This document shows positions 8,188 to 19,204 of a DNA stretch of 64,000 nucleotides, in pieces. A program made the position numbers and the translations under genes. The stretch comes from an uncultured Photobacterium sp. (lineage in GTDB: Bacteria > Pseudomonadota > Gammaproteobacteria > Enterobacterales > Vibrionaceae): positions 62,001 to 126,000 of the forward strand of contig NZ_CAMRAN010000003.1 in the NCBI RefSeq assembly GCF_947039875.1. Direction: 5' to 3'. Numbering within the stretch: position 1 is the first letter of the stretch; every line of letters starts with the position of its first letter. The notes beneath the pieces are model-generated. The model saw only the letters and a list, made by a program, of their open reading frames with translations, did not search any database and had not been told where the DNA came from.

Positions 8188-9621
8188 ATGACAAAACGAA
8201 AAAGTCTGGATCTGGAAAGCCAGATCCAGTTGCTGACTCGAGTACAGTTCATTACTCGGTTTAGCTCTCACCTCATTCACCTCTCTGGTGCACCAGGCTC
8301 AGGTAAAACTTGGCTTGCCCATGCTTTTCTTGAAGATTATGCCACCGATTGTCATCAAGTATTATTGATGTGTCAGCATGGACAAACAGATGTTCAACAT
8401 CGTACCTTACTGCTACAACAATTTGTTAGCCACGCTATGTTTAATGAACATGACTCTTTATGTCAGAGTGTTGAGCATCTATTAGCGAACCAACATTATA
8501 AATTAATGGTGGTGATTGATGACGCCCAGTGTCTGAGCCCAACGTTAATTGCTGAATTGTGGGCATTGGCACAATATGCCAATCAACATCCAGAGCGACA
8601 ACTGAATATTGTGCTATTTGCCAATCGTGGCGAGTTGAATCAAACTTTAGCCCATGTCGCTCATGGCTCAGGTATTACTCCTGTTGAACTTGATATTGAT
8701 GATTTTAGTCAGCAAGAAGTGATGCTATTTAGTGATATGCTAATGACATCCGATGGATTAGATGCCCCTTGTCGGCGTTCATTAAAACAGCGCTTACTAA
8801 TGGCGCTTCCTCGTCCGGGCGTATTACACAATCTTCCGCAAGCAGAAAGGATAACCATGAATTCAAATATGAAAAAGAAGCCGTTATTACCAATTGTAAT
8901 TGGTGGCGTGATCATTGTTTTAATTGCTGGTGGTTATTTCTTTATGACATCACACTCTGGTAGTGAGTCTGCATCTGCAACGATAACTACATCTCAGCTT
9001 CCTGTGCCTGCGGCGGTAACAATTGATAAAGAGCCATTACCACCACAAGTTAATCCACAGGGATTAACCGTGGGGCGTCAAGATGACATCAAAGGTCAAG
9101 AGCGAATTGTTATCTCTGATCAACAAATTGATGCCATTATTGATGAGCACACGTTGGACGATCATCCTGCTACTACAGAAGCTACAGAAGCTACAGAAGC
9201 TACAGAAGCTACAGAAGCTACAGAAATGGCTGAAAAATCGCCTGTCATTGCGACAGGAGCAATCAAAACGCCAGCGGCTGTTAGTGTTATATCATCACCT
9301 GTCTCTAAGTTAGATTGGTCACTTAAATTAGCCGCAGATAAACAACGATTAATTGCCGTAAAGCCAACGCATTATGCGTTACAACTGGCGGCAACTCAGA
9401 GCCTTGCCGCCGCTGCAGAATTTATTACAGCCCATAATGTAATGGATGCGATGGTTTACCAAACGGTACGTAATCAGCAGTCATGGTTTATTGTTGTGAC
9501 CGGAAATTACGCTACCGCGAGTCAGGCACGCACTGTAAAAAATCAATTATCGCCTGCATTACAACAGCTAAAACCATGGTTAAAATCTTATCGTAAGATC
9601 ACACAAGAAATAGATCGCTAA
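8188..9621 (+). CDS. damX: Cell-division SPOR-domain protein DamX (with N-terminal AAA domain)
   Basis: Bitopic inner-membrane protein that binds denuded septal glycan through its SPOR domain. Unlike the short cytoplasmic part of E. coli DamX, this one has an N-terminal ExeA-like AAA ATPase region (GAPGSGKTW Walker A, about 38-46; VVIDDAQ Walker B), as in Vibrio. A membrane helix follows (about 231-250, LLPIVIGGVIIVLIAGGYFF), then a low-complexity linker with ATE tripeptide repeats (about 331-346) and a C-terminal SPOR domain (about 390-470). The ATG at 8188 is preferred to TTG 8176, but neither has a clear Shine-Dalgarno sequence, so the start is uncertain. Its position between aroB and dam is the conserved one. 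Confidence 0.9.
   Translation: MTKRKSLDLESQIQLLTRVQFITRFSSHLIHLSGAPGSGKTWLAHAFLEDYATDCHQVLLMCQHGQTDVQHRTLLLQQFVSHAMFNEHDSLCQSVEHLLANQHYKLMVVIDDAQCLSPTLIAELWALAQYANQHPERQLNIVLFANRGELNQTLAHVAHGSGITPVELDIDDFSQQEVMLFSDMLMTSDGLDAPCRRSLKQRLLMALPRPGVLHNLPQAERITMNSNMKKKPLLPIVIGGVIIVLIAGGYFFMTSHSGSESASATITTSQLPVPAAVTIDKEPLPPQVNPQGLTVGRQDDIKGQERIVISDQQIDAIIDEHTLDDHPATTEATEATEATEATEATEMAEKSPVIATGAIKTPAAVSVISSPVSKLDWSLKLAADKQRLIAVKPTHYALQLAATQSLAAAAEFITAHNVMDAMVYQTVRNQQSWFIVVTGNYATASQARTVKNQLSPALQQLKPWLKSYRKITQEIDR
9172..9225 (+). repeat. In-frame 9-bp tandem repeat in damX
   Basis: Five identical GCTACAGAA units (9181-9225) follow one variant unit, ACTACAGAA, at 9172-9180. They encode TTE-ATE-ATE-ATE-ATE-ATE in the periplasmic linker of DamX. 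Because the unit is 9 bp, slippage would change linker length without breaking the frame. The ORF track shadow at 9083-9313 (KLQ repeats) is this repeat read in another frame. Confidence 0.95.
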
Positions 9622-9735
9622 AAATAAAGCCATAAATAGTAGTTATTTATGTGAATTGGTATCAGCACAGGGTGTAAATGAGGTACAATCCGCGACCTTT
9701 CGTGACATTCTTGTAAGTGGTGGTGGGTCAGCTTA

Positions 9736-10572
9736 ATGAAAAAGCATCGTGCATTCCTGAAGTGGGCTGGGGGTAAGTACTCTCTGGTCGAGGATATTAA
9801 ACGACACCTACCGCCGGCGCGTAAATTGGTTGAGCCTTTCGTTGGTGCTGGATCGGTGTTTTTAAATACTGATTATGAGCATTACTTACTGGCAGATATC
9901 AACCCAGATCTGATTAATTTATATAATATTATTAAGCAAGAGCCTGAGCGATACATTGAAGATGTACGTCGATTATTTACGCCTGAATATAATACTAAAG
10001 CAGCGTACTTGAGCATTAGAGAAGACTTTAATAATAGTTGCGACCCTTATCAGCGTTCGATTTATTTTCTCTATCTTAATCGACATGGTTTTAATGGTTT
10101 ATGCCGTTATAACAAAAAGGGCGGGTTTAATGTGCCTTTTGGTTCTTACAAAAAACCGTACTTCCCTGAAGCTGAAATGTATTATTTTTCAGAGAAAGCC
10201 AAACGTGCGACGTTTATTTGTGAGGGTTATAGCCAGACATTTTCACGGGCACGTAAAGGCAGTGTGATTTATTGCGATCCACCGTATGCGCCATTATCGA
10301 CTACTGCCAATTTTACCTCTTATTCTGGTAATGGTTTTAGTTTGGATGATCAGGCAACCTTAGCTAATATTGCAGAGAAAGCCGCGACTGAACGCGATAT
10401 AGCGGTATTGATTTCTAATCATGATACGCCGTTAACCCGTCGTTTATATACCGGTGCTGATTTATCCGTAGTAAGGGTTAAGCGCACGATTAGTCGTAAT
10501 GGCAGTGGCCGCAATAAGGTTGATGAACTACTGGCGTTATTTAACACCCCACTTATCGCCGATAACGAATAA
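9736..10572 (+). CDS. dam: DNA adenine methylase (GATC-specific)
   Basis: Methylates the adenine of GATC, with roles in mismatch repair strand choice and replication control. The SAM-binding motif is FLKWAGGKYSLVEDI (about 7-21) with LVEPFVGAGS (31-40); the catalytic DPPY box is at residues 181-184. Length is 278 aa. It sits in the conserved aroKB-damX-dam-rpe-gph-trpS order. The 114-bp gap after damX contains a CATAAATA/TATTTATG inverted repeat near 9630 and a TACAAT -10-like hexamer near 9684, so dam may also have its own promoter. Confidence 0.96.
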   Translation: MKKHRAFLKWAGGKYSLVEDIKRHLPPARKLVEPFVGAGSVFLNTDYEHYLLADINPDLINLYNIIKQEPERYIEDVRRLFTPEYNTKAAYLSIREDFNNSCDPYQRSIYFLYLNRHGFNGLCRYNKKGGFNVPFGSYKKPYFPEAEMYYFSEKAKRATFICEGYSQTFSRARKGSVIYCDPPYAPLSTTANFTSYSGNGFSLDDQATLANIAEKAATERDIAVLISNHDTPLTRRLYTGADLSVVRVKRTISRNGSGRNKVDELLALFNTPLIADNE

Positions 10573-10582
10573 CCCCCTGCTT

Positions 10583-10783
10583 TTAGATTGCTATTGCTTG
10601 ATGAGCGATAGCAATCAATATAATCACCAGAAGCACGATAACAATCCCCCCGATGACAATAAATAACCATGGACTTGAATGTTGAAAGTCTTGTTGTTGC
10701 TGTTGTTGTGATTGCACGCCAAACAATGCCGCTAAGACACTCTTTATTATTTGCCACGCCGTCGTCCTGCTGTATTTATTCAT
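10583..10783 (-). CDS. DUF2970 small membrane protein
   Basis: A 66-aa protein convergent with dam, with only 10 bases between the stop codons. The N-terminal half contains the DUF2970 signature (KSVLAALFGVQS, about 14-25), a Gln run (QQQQQQ) and DFQHSSPW. A single membrane helix makes up the C-terminal half (LFIVIGGIVIVLLVIILIAI). The family is common in gammaproteobacteria and has no established function that I know of. The RBS on the minus strand is weak. Confidence 0.75.
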   Translation of the reverse strand: MNKYSRTTAWQIIKSVLAALFGVQSQQQQQQDFQHSSPWLFIVIGGIVIVLLVIILIAIAHQAIAI

Positions 10784-10983
10784 CGGCTTTCCTGTGGGAA
10801 TTTTATTTAAATGTTAGCTAGATTGTAGTGCCTATGTTGGTAGTAATACTGATAATTATCGCTAACTACAGTAATAAATAAATCCATTAAGACAACACCT
10901 AGGGGATCGGGTAGACTGACAGCAATTTATGAGCTTGGTACGCCCAAGCCTGTGTTTTTATCGCTAGTGTAAAGAGGCTAACC

Positions 10984-11658
10984 ATGAAGGACTTTTTGAT
11001 CGCTCCATCTATTTTGTCTGCTGATTTTGCCCGCTTAGGTGAAGATGTAGCAAACGTATTGGCAGCAGGTGCTGATGTGGTGCATTTTGATGTTATGGAT
11101 AATCATTTTGTTCCTAACCTGACGTTTGGTGCGCCTATCTGTCAAGCATTACGCGACTACGGTATTACCGCGCCAATTGATGTTCATTTAATGGTAAAAC
11201 CTGTCGATCGTATTATTCCTGATTTTGCCAAAGCTGGCGCTAGCATGATTACATTTCATGTTGAAGCGACTGACCATATTGATCGTACTTTACAGCTAAT
11301 TAAAGAACATGGCTGTCAAGCAGGGGTAGTGTTTAATCCAGCGACGCCATTACATCACCTTGATTACATCATGGATAAAATCGATATGATTTTGATCATG
11401 TCAGTAAATCCTGGCTTTGGTGGCCAATCATTTATTCCAAGTACGTTAGATAAATTGCGTCAAGTACGTCAGCGTATTGATGCTTCAGGGCGAGATATTC
11501 GTTTAGAAGTGGATGGTGGTGTTAACGTTAATAATATTGCGGAAATCGCAGCAGCAGGTGCGGATATGTTTGTTGCAGGTTCTGCTATTTTTAATGAACC
11601 TGATTATAAAATTGCGATTGATAATATGCGTGCACAGTTAGCTGAGGCTAAGCGTTAA
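10984..11658 (+). CDS. rpe: Ribulose-phosphate 3-epimerase
   Basis: Interconverts ribulose 5-phosphate and xylulose 5-phosphate in the pentose phosphate pathway. TIM-barrel enzyme with the metal-binding signatures [17 protein letters not shown] (about 34-50) and DVHLMV, the VNPGFGGQ phosphate loop (about 140-147) and the EVDGGV motif. Length is 224 aa. An RBS, GAGGCTAACC, precedes the ATG. The stop overlaps the gph start by one base (TAATG), so the two are likely co-translated. Confidence 0.96.
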   Translation: MKDFLIAPSILSADFARLGEDVANVLAAGADVVHFDVMDNHFVPNLTFGAPICQALRDYGITAPIDVHLMVKPVDRIIPDFAKAGASMITFHVEATDHIDRTLQLIKEHGCQAGVVFNPATPLHHLDYIMDKIDMILIMSVNPGFGGQSFIPSTLDKLRQVRQRIDASGRDIRLEVDGGVNVNNIAEIAAAGADMFVAGSAIFNEPDYKIAIDNMRAQLAEAKR

Positions 11659-12356
11659 TGGTTTCTGAAAACATGATTGAAAATATTAAATTTATAGCGT
11701 TTGATTTAGACGGTACGTTGTTAGATAGCGTACCTGACTTAGCTGATGCGGCTGATTTGACTATGCGCCATCTTGGTCGTGAAGGGGTAACTGTAGAGCA
11801 AGTTACCACTTGGATTGGCAACGGAGCTGATATTTTAATTGGTCGCGCATTAAGCCGTAGTATCGATATTGATCCTGAGATTGATCCGCAATTACAGCGT
11901 CAAGCGCGTGAACTATTTGATCATTATTATGCCGCGGGTGGTCATCAAAAAAGTGCGCTATATGCGGATGTGAAAACGACGCTAGCTGATTTACACCAAG
12001 CGGGTGTTTTGATGGCAGTGGTGACGAATAAGCCATCACAATTTGTACCTCACTTACTTGAAGAACATGGTTTGAGTGCTTACTTTGTTGATGTGATTGG
12101 CGGTGATACCTTTCCATTGAAAAAGCCAGATCCTTACGCATTGCATTGGCTAATGGAAAAACACCATGTTGCAGCCACTGAATTGCTGATGGTGGGTGAT
12201 TCGCGTAACGATATTTTAGCGGCACAAGTTGCCAGTTGTCGCTCGTTAGGGCTGACTTATGGTTATAACTATGGTCAACCGATCAGTGATAGTCAGCCAG
12301 ATGTTGTTTGTGATCACTTCAAGCAATTACTTGATGTGGTTAAACTAGGCAGCTAG
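11658..12356 (+). CDS. gph: Phosphoglycolate phosphatase
   Basis: HAD-superfamily phosphatase that removes 2-phosphoglycolate. Motif I, FDLDGTLLDS, is at about 15-24 (nucleophile Asp16), motif II is VVTNKP, and the C-terminal motif III/IV is MVGDSRNDILAA. Length 232 aa is close to E. coli Gph. The ATG overlaps the rpe stop; a second in-frame ATG at 11673 lacks an RBS, so the first is used. It is part of the rpe-gph-trpS block. Confidence 0.94.
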   Translation: MVSENMIENIKFIAFDLDGTLLDSVPDLADAADLTMRHLGREGVTVEQVTTWIGNGADILIGRALSRSIDIDPEIDPQLQRQARELFDHYYAAGGHQKSALYADVKTTLADLHQAGVLMAVVTNKPSQFVPHLLEEHGLSAYFVDVIGGDTFPLKKPDPYALHWLMEKHHVAATELLMVGDSRNDILAAQVASCRSLGLTYGYNYGQPISDSQPDVVCDHFKQLLDVVKLGS

Positions 12357-12396
12357 TACATTACGGTGTACACTAAAAAAACAATAATGTTAGGTA

Positions 12397-12415
12397 CTGG
12401 TAACGGTGTTACCAG
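12397..12415 (+). other. Perfect inverted repeat upstream of trpS
   Basis: CTGGTAAC-GGT-GTTACCAG is an 8-bp perfect palindromic stem with a 3-base spacer in the 105-bp gph-trpS gap. No T-tract follows, so it is not an evident terminator. It may be an operator or an mRNA leader hairpin; I cannot assign a factor. Confidence 0.5.
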
Positions 12416-12461
12416 CATCTATCGTTAATACAATTACAAATATTAACAGGATAGCCTGATC

Positions 12462-13481
12462 ATGAGTAAACCCATTGTATTAAGTGGCGTACAGCCTTCT
12501 GGTGAATTGAGTATCGGCAACTACCTTGGTGCGCTGCGTCAGTGGGAACAGATGCAGGATGATTATGATTGTCAGTACTGCGTGGTTGATTTACATGCCA
12601 TTACTGTACGCCAAGATCCCAAAGCACTTCATGAAGCAACTCTCGATGCTCTTGCGATTTGCTTAGCCGTTGGTGTTGATCCAAAGAAAAGCACTTTGTT
12701 CGTACAGTCTCATGTACCTGAGCATGCACAGTTGGGCTGGTTATTAAATTGCTACACCCAAATGGGTGAGCTAAGTCGTATGACTCAGTTTAAAGATAAA
12801 TCAGCCCGTCACGCTAATGATGTTAATGCGGGTTTATTTGGTTACCCAGTACTGATGGCTGCTGATATTTTATTGTATGGCGCCCATCAAGTGCCTGTGG
12901 GGAGTGATCAGAAACAACATTTAGAGCTAGCACGTGATATCGCAACTCGCTTTAATAATCTTTATGGCAGCGTTGAAAGCCCTATTTTCCAAGTACCTGA
13001 ACCGTATATTCCAACGGTAGGTGCGCGTGTAATGAGCTTACAAGATGCGACTAAGAAAATGTCGAAGTCAGATGATAACCGTAAGAACGTTATTACGTTG
13101 CTTGAAGATCCTAAGTCAATTCTCAAGAAAATTAATAAAGCACAAACCGATGCAGAAATGCCACCGCGTATTGCACATGATATTGAGCAAAAAGCGGGCA
13201 TTTCAAATCTAATGGGTTTGTATTCTGGCGCAACGGGTAAGACTTTCGCTGAAATTGAAGCGCAGTATGCTGGTGTTGATATGTACGGTCCGTTTAAGAA
13301 AGACGTTGGTGAGGCATTAGTCGCAATGCTTGAGCCTGTACAGGCTGAATACCAACGCATCCGTCATGATCGTGCTTACCTTGATAGCGTGATGAAAGCC
13401 GGTGCGGATAAAGCATCAGCACGCGCGGCTGAAGTGTTGAAAAAAGCGTATCATGCCGTAGGTTTTGTTGCTCGCCCATAA
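12462..13481 (+). CDS. trpS: Tryptophanyl-tRNA synthetase
   Basis: Class Ic aminoacyl-tRNA synthetase charging tRNA-Trp. It has the HIGH-equivalent GNYLGAL (about 19-25) and KMSKS (KKMSKSDDN, around 197). Length is 339 aa against 334 in E. coli. An RBS, AACAGGATAGCC, is present. It is followed by a clear terminator, closing the rpe-gph-trpS group. Confidence 0.96.
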   Translation: MSKPIVLSGVQPSGELSIGNYLGALRQWEQMQDDYDCQYCVVDLHAITVRQDPKALHEATLDALAICLAVGVDPKKSTLFVQSHVPEHAQLGWLLNCYTQMGELSRMTQFKDKSARHANDVNAGLFGYPVLMAADILLYGAHQVPVGSDQKQHLELARDIATRFNNLYGSVESPIFQVPEPYIPTVGARVMSLQDATKKMSKSDDNRKNVITLLEDPKSILKKINKAQTDAEMPPRIAHDIEQKAGISNLMGLYSGATGKTFAEIEAQYAGVDMYGPFKKDVGEALVAMLEPVQAEYQRIRHDRAYLDSVMKAGADKASARAAEVLKKAYHAVGFVARP

Positions 13482-13504
13482 ATGCTAGCAACAATAATGA
13501 CAAT

Positions 13505-13532
13505 AAAAGCAGGGCTTAGGCTCTGCTTTTTT
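13505..13532 (+). terminator. trpS intrinsic terminator
   Basis: AAAAGCAGGGC pairs with GCTCTGCTTTT (one G-U) around a short loop and runs into TTTTTT, 24 bases after the trpS stop. Confidence 0.8.
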
Positions 13533-13586
13533 ATCGCAAGTTAATTACTGTCGTCGACAGTAAAAGAATAAGAGCTTAGTTGTAGT

Positions 13587-14162
13587 ATGTTGTTACTTAT
13601 TGATAACTACGATTCCTTTACTTACAACCTTTATCAATACTTTTGTGAATTAGGCGCTGAAGTCGTTGTTGTGCGTAATGATGAAATTGATATTGCGGCA
13701 ATTGAGGCTTTAGCACCCACGCATTTAGTCATTTCTCCTGGTCCCTGTACGCCTAATGAAGCGGGTATCTCTTTGCAAGCTATTGAATATTTCGCAGGTA
13801 AATTACCGATTCTCGGTGTGTGTCTTGGACACCAATCACTTGCGCAAGTATTTGGCGGCGATGTAGTACGTGCTCGCCAGGTTATGCATGGTAAAACGTC
13901 ACCTATCTATCATACTGATTGTGGTGTGTTTAAGGGGCTTAATAATCCTTTAACGGTGACGCGTTACCATTCCTTGGTCGTTAAAGCGGCAACATTACCT
14001 GATTGTTTTGAGATCACCGCTTGGACAGAATTAGACGGTGAATTTGATGAAATTATGGGTATTCGACATAAAACACTGGCACTTGAAGGGGTGCAGTTTC
14101 ATCCAGAAAGCATTTTGACCGAACAAGGCCATCAATTGCTGGCTAATTTTCTGCAACGCTAA
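13587..14162 (+). CDS. pabA: Aminodeoxychorismate/anthranilate synthase glutaminase subunit
   Basis: Class I glutamine amidotransferase that supplies ammonia to PabB (folate pathway) and possibly to TrpE. The catalytic Cys is at about 79 in GVCLGHQSL, and the His/Glu pair is in QFHPESILT. Length 191 aa matches PabA (187 in E. coli). Its location between trpS and the ast/crp genes agrees with the E. coli pabA neighbourhood, which favours pabA over trpG, although the two families are hard to separate by sequence. The RBS is weak. Confidence 0.92.
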   Translation: MLLLIDNYDSFTYNLYQYFCELGAEVVVVRNDEIDIAAIEALAPTHLVISPGPCTPNEAGISLQAIEYFAGKLPILGVCLGHQSLAQVFGGDVVRARQVMHGKTSPIYHTDCGVFKGLNNPLTVTRYHSLVVKAATLPDCFEITAWTELDGEFDEIMGIRHKTLALEGVQFHPESILTEQGHQLLANFLQR

Positions 14163-14185
14163 TTCCTCTACTACTGTTCTTCTAA

Positions 14186-14219
14186 CGTACTTATTACTGC
14201 GTGAGTAAGTACGCTTTTC
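14186..14219 (+). terminator. pabA terminator
   Basis: CGTACTTATT pairs with AGTAAGTACG (10 bp, one G-U) around an 8-base loop, followed by CTTTTCT. It lies 23 bases after the pabA stop. Confidence 0.65.
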
Positions 14220-15723
<1,504 letters not shown>

Positions 15724-15828
15724 TTGAATTGCTATTACGGGGTTAGTTAACACCAATAGCCCCATTCTAACGCTGATGTTGAGCGAGACAATGGCAGGAG
15801 TCATTGTCTATATTTAGGAGGGAATGCC

Positions 15829-16845
15829 ATGCTCATTATTCGTCCTATTACTGCCGCTGATTATCCTGCACTGATGCAATGTGCAGAAGCCTCTGGTCAT
15901 GGTTTTACATCATTACCCATCAATGAAGATTTACTTCGTCGCCGTATCCAACATTCTCAAGCCAGTTTTAATACCAGTGTTACCTCTCCAGGCCAGGAAA
16001 GTTATCTATTGGTCGCCGTTGATAGTGACACCAATCAAGTGGTTGGTACAACAGCAATTGAAGCGACGGTTGGACTTGATGTGCCTTTTTATAATTACCA
16101 TTTAAGTACGGTGACCCATGCTTCGCGTCAGTTAGACGTACACAACATCGTTAAGGTACTGACATTGGGTAACCAATACACCGGGGAAACTGAGCTGTGT
16201 AGCTTATTTTTATTGCCCGAGTGGCGTCAAGGTACTAACGGACGCTTATTGTCAAAGTCACGTTTCTTATTGATGGCTGATCATCAACAGCGATTTGCTA
16301 AGGTGGCTTTTGCTGAAATGCGTGGTGTCTCTGATGAGCAGGGGAATTCCCCTTTTTGGCAATGGCTGAAAGAACATTTTTTTTCGATTGATTTTACTTA
16401 TGCAGATTATTTAACCGGCATTGGCCGCAAAGGCTTTATTGCCGATTTAATGCCTAAATTACCGATTTACGTCAATTTACTTAGCAAAGAAGCACAAGCG
16501 GTGATAGGGAAAGTACATACTAATACTCGTCCAGCGTTACAGCTGTTAGAACAAGAAGGATTTTGCTGTCGCGGTTATGTCGATATTTTTGATGCCGGTC
16601 CTAGTGTCGAATGTGACGTTCGTAATATTGAAACCGTGCGTCATTCGCAGCGCTATTCTGTCGATATCGGTGAACATAGCAGCCAACAACATTACCTTAT
16701 TTCAAATGGTCAGTTAGCAGGGTTTCGAGCCGTTGCAGCTTCTATTGCGATTACTGCACAAGGACAAGCCATGATGACCGCTGAGGTTGCCGCTGCACTT
16801 AATGTGGAAATGGGTGATGAAGTAAGGTTAATAGCCCAACCATAA
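15829..16845 (+). CDS. astA: Arginine N-succinyltransferase
   Basis: Transfers succinyl from succinyl-CoA to arginine, the first step of the AST degradation pathway. GNAT-like protein of 338 aa beginning LIIRPITAADYPAL, with conserved ETELCSLFLLPEWR and EGF.CRGYVDIFDAGP stretches typical of AstA. Strong RBS, TAGGAGGGAATGCC. Separated from astC by 105 bases without an evident terminator, and from astD by 12 bases. Confidence 0.95.
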   Translation: MLIIRPITAADYPALMQCAEASGHGFTSLPINEDLLRRRIQHSQASFNTSVTSPGQESYLLVAVDSDTNQVVGTTAIEATVGLDVPFYNYHLSTVTHASRQLDVHNIVKVLTLGNQYTGETELCSLFLLPEWRQGTNGRLLSKSRFLLMADHQQRFAKVAFAEMRGVSDEQGNSPFWQWLKEHFFSIDFTYADYLTGIGRKGFIADLMPKLPIYVNLLSKEAQAVIGKVHTNTRPALQLLEQEGFCCRGYVDIFDAGPSVECDVRNIETVRHSQRYSVDIGEHSSQQHYLISNGQLAGFRAVAASIAITAQGQAMMTAEVAAALNVEMGDEVRLIAQP

Positions 16846-16857
16846 AAGGAGAGACGA

Positions 16858-18318
16858 ATGAGCTTATGGATTAATAATCAATGGCTAGTGGGCGATGGTG
16901 AGCGATTTCAATCACTCAATCCTTATAATGATGATGTGGTTTGGCAAAGTAATGCGGCGAGTGTAGAGCAAGTTGAGAATGCTGTTGCTGCTGCAAATAC
17001 AGCGTTTTTAAACTGGCGAAATACGACCTTTAATGAGCGCTTAGCCGTTATTGAACGCTTTGCTCAATTACTGCAACAACATCAATCACAATTGGCACAT
17101 ATTATTGCGGCAGAAACAGGTAAACCAGTATGGGAAAGTACCACGGAAGTCGCGGCGATGATTGCCAAAGTTGGGTTATCAACGCAAGCTTATCATGAGC
17201 GAACGGGTATTCGTCAGCGTCAACAGGCCGGAACCACCATGATTGTTCGCCATCGTCCTTTGGGGGTGATGGCGGTATTTGGACCGTATAACTTCCCCGC
17301 ACACTTACCTAATGGCCATATTATTCCAGCATTGTTAGCGGGTAACACTGTGGTATTTAAACCCTCAGAACTGACACCTAATACCGCTCAACGAATGTGT
17401 GAATTATGGCAACAAGCGGGTATTGCTGATGGGGTGATTAATTTAGTACAAGGTGGACGTACAACGGGAGCGGCGTTAGCCATGGCAACGGGAGTGGCTG
17501 GAGTATTGTTTACCGGGAGTGCGCAAACGGGGCATTTGTTACATCAACAATTTGCAGGGCAACCGCAAACCATGTTGGCTTTAGAGATGGGAGGTAATAA
17601 TCCATTAGTGATCGGCCAAGAGTATGGTGACATTGAAGCGGCGGTATATACCATCATTCAATCGGCTTTTTTAAGTGCAGGACAGCGTTGTACTTGTGCA
17701 CGGCGATTATATATCGCCACAGGAAAAGCTGGCGATGCTCTGTTAGCCCGTTTAGTGACGGTCGCTTCACAATTGCTGGTGGGTGATCCCTTTGCAACCC
17801 CTGCACCGTTTATGGGGCCATTAATTTCTGCTGTGGCGGCGGATCACATCATATTGCATCAACAACAACTTTTGGATGCTGGTGGCGTTGCTTTATTAAC
17901 GGCAACGCGAGGGCAAGGCGCAATTGTGACGCCTGCGATTATCGATGTTAGTGCTATTACTGAACTTGCGGATGAAGAATATTTTGGACCACTATTACAC
18001 GTTAGTCGTTATGTTGATTTTACTCAAGTGGTGGTCAGTGCCAATCAAACTCGCTATGGCTTAGCGGCAGGGCTCATTTCAACCGATGAGCAACAATGGC
18101 TCTATTTTATTGAACATATTCGTGCTGGTATTGTGAATCGAAACCGACCTTTAACGGGGGCGAGTGGTGATGCACCTTTTGGTGGCCCTGGCGCATCAGG
18201 AAATTTTCGCCCAAGTGCTTATTATGCTGCGGACTATTGTGCTTATCCAATGGCATCTGTTGAAGGGGATGATGTGCAATTACCGTCTCAATTAGCGCCA
18301 GGAGTAAGCTTGAGCTAA
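16858..18318 (+). CDS. astD: Succinylglutamate-semialdehyde dehydrogenase
   Basis: NAD-dependent aldehyde dehydrogenase oxidising N-succinylglutamate 5-semialdehyde to succinylglutamate. ALDH hallmarks: [13 protein letters not shown] (N-terminal cofactor region), the GS loop FTGSAQTG, the general base Glu in LEMGGNNP, and the catalytic Cys in [10 protein letters not shown]. Length 486 aa is close to E. coli AstD (492). RBS AAAAGGAGAGACG. Followed after a short gap by a DUF1338 gene in the same direction. Confidence 0.95.
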   Translation: MSLWINNQWLVGDGERFQSLNPYNDDVVWQSNAASVEQVENAVAAANTAFLNWRNTTFNERLAVIERFAQLLQQHQSQLAHIIAAETGKPVWESTTEVAAMIAKVGLSTQAYHERTGIRQRQQAGTTMIVRHRPLGVMAVFGPYNFPAHLPNGHIIPALLAGNTVVFKPSELTPNTAQRMCELWQQAGIADGVINLVQGGRTTGAALAMATGVAGVLFTGSAQTGHLLHQQFAGQPQTMLALEMGGNNPLVIGQEYGDIEAAVYTIIQSAFLSAGQRCTCARRLYIATGKAGDALLARLVTVASQLLVGDPFATPAPFMGPLISAVAADHIILHQQQLLDAGGVALLTATRGQGAIVTPAIIDVSAITELADEEYFGPLLHVSRYVDFTQVVVSANQTRYGLAAGLISTDEQQWLYFIEHIRAGIVNRNRPLTGASGDAPFGGPGASGNFRPSAYYAADYCAYPMASVEGDDVQLPSQLAPGVSLS

Positions 18319-18358
18319 GGTTTAATGAGTGATAATGCTTTCAATAGACAGGTTGATT

Positions 18359-19153
18359 ATGGAATCTATTACCCAACTTTTTGATGGTTTATGGCACGAT
18401 TATAGTCACCGCTTATGCCCTTCAGCGGTGCAAATACAACAGTTGTTAACTGAGGACGTAGCGTTACTTAATGATCATATTGCATTGCGCAGCTTTGGGT
18501 TACCGAAGTGTGGCTTAGCCGTACTGGCTGCGCCATTTATTGCTTTGGGTTACCAACCGCAAGCAAAATATCATTTTAGTGCCAAAAAGCTGTATGCCGA
18601 ATCCTTTATTCATGCAAACCCGGTGTTGCCAAAAGTCTTTATTAGCGAATTACAATTAGCGGGGTGCTCGGCTGAATTACAACATGCGATACGAGCCTTG
18701 CTTGATCAGGTTGATGATGATTATTTTCGCCAACCTGATTTTATTTATCGTGGTCGTCCGTGGCAACTTGACTTTGCAACATATCAATTTTTAGCGGCTG
18801 AAAGTGAATATGCAGCGTGGGTTGCGGCACACGGTTTTGGCGCTAACCATTTTACGGTGAGTATTAATCAATTAGAACAGTTCTCTAATCTTGAAGAAAT
18901 TAATCATTTATTGCGCCATAACCAGTTTGTTATTAATCAAGCGGGTGGGGAGATAAAAGGTAATGCTGAGGTGATGTTGGAACAATCAGCAACCATGGCT
19001 GACAAGGTGGGGGTCAGTTTTCGAGACGGTATTCATAACATCCCTGGTGGATTTTATGAATTTGCAAAACGCTATCCCCAAGCGAATGGTGAGTTATATT
19101 CAGGGTTTGTGGTTGCTTCGGCGAATAAAATTTTTGAAAGTACAGATCGTTAA
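18359..19153 (+). CDS. DUF1338-family (HglS/YdcJ-like) putative metal-dependent 2-oxo acid enzyme
   Basis: Member of the DUF1338 family. Characterised relatives are Fe(II) 2-oxoadipate dioxygenase/decarboxylases (HglS) that use two His and one Glu. Here NDHIALRSFG (His about 40), GANHFTVSI and GFYEFAKRYP supply candidate ligands. The start is uncertain: the ORF track starts at GTG 18329, which has an AAGG 8 bases upstream, but ATG 18359 gives MESITQLFDGLWHDY, as in relatives, so I use that (264 aa). It follows astD closely and probably belongs to the ast transcript. The true substrate is unknown; a role with a keto acid from arginine or lysine catabolism is inference. Confidence 0.82.
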   Translation: MESITQLFDGLWHDYSHRLCPSAVQIQQLLTEDVALLNDHIALRSFGLPKCGLAVLAAPFIALGYQPQAKYHFSAKKLYAESFIHANPVLPKVFISELQLAGCSAELQHAIRALLDQVDDDYFRQPDFIYRGRPWQLDFATYQFLAAESEYAAWVAAHGFGANHFTVSINQLEQFSNLEEINHLLRHNQFVINQAGGEIKGNAEVMLEQSATMADKVGVSFRDGIHNIPGGFYEFAKRYPQANGELYSGFVVASANKIFESTDR

Positions 19154-19168
19154 TTGTAAGCCCAAATA

Positions 19169-19195
19169 AACAGTGCTTAGCGCATAAGCACTGTT
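19169..19195 (+). terminator. ast-cluster end hairpin
   Basis: AACAGTGCTTA-GCGCA-TAAGCACTGTT is an 11-bp perfect stem with a 5-base loop, 15 bases after the DUF1338 stop. The downstream tract is poor in T (GTTGCTG), so termination may be partial or the hairpin may protect the 3' end. Confidence 0.55.
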
Positions 19196-19204
19196 GCTGA
19201 AGGG

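Noticed and set aside
9172-9225. CRISPR-like short repeats
   Set aside because: Units are 9 bp, contiguous and in frame within damX; there are no spacers.
9083-9313. 76-aa ORF with KLQ repeats
   Set aside because: Out-of-frame reading of the 9-bp repeat within damX.
11803-12225. 140-aa minus-strand ORF inside gph
   Set aside because: Antisense to a well-supported gene; no recognisable domain.
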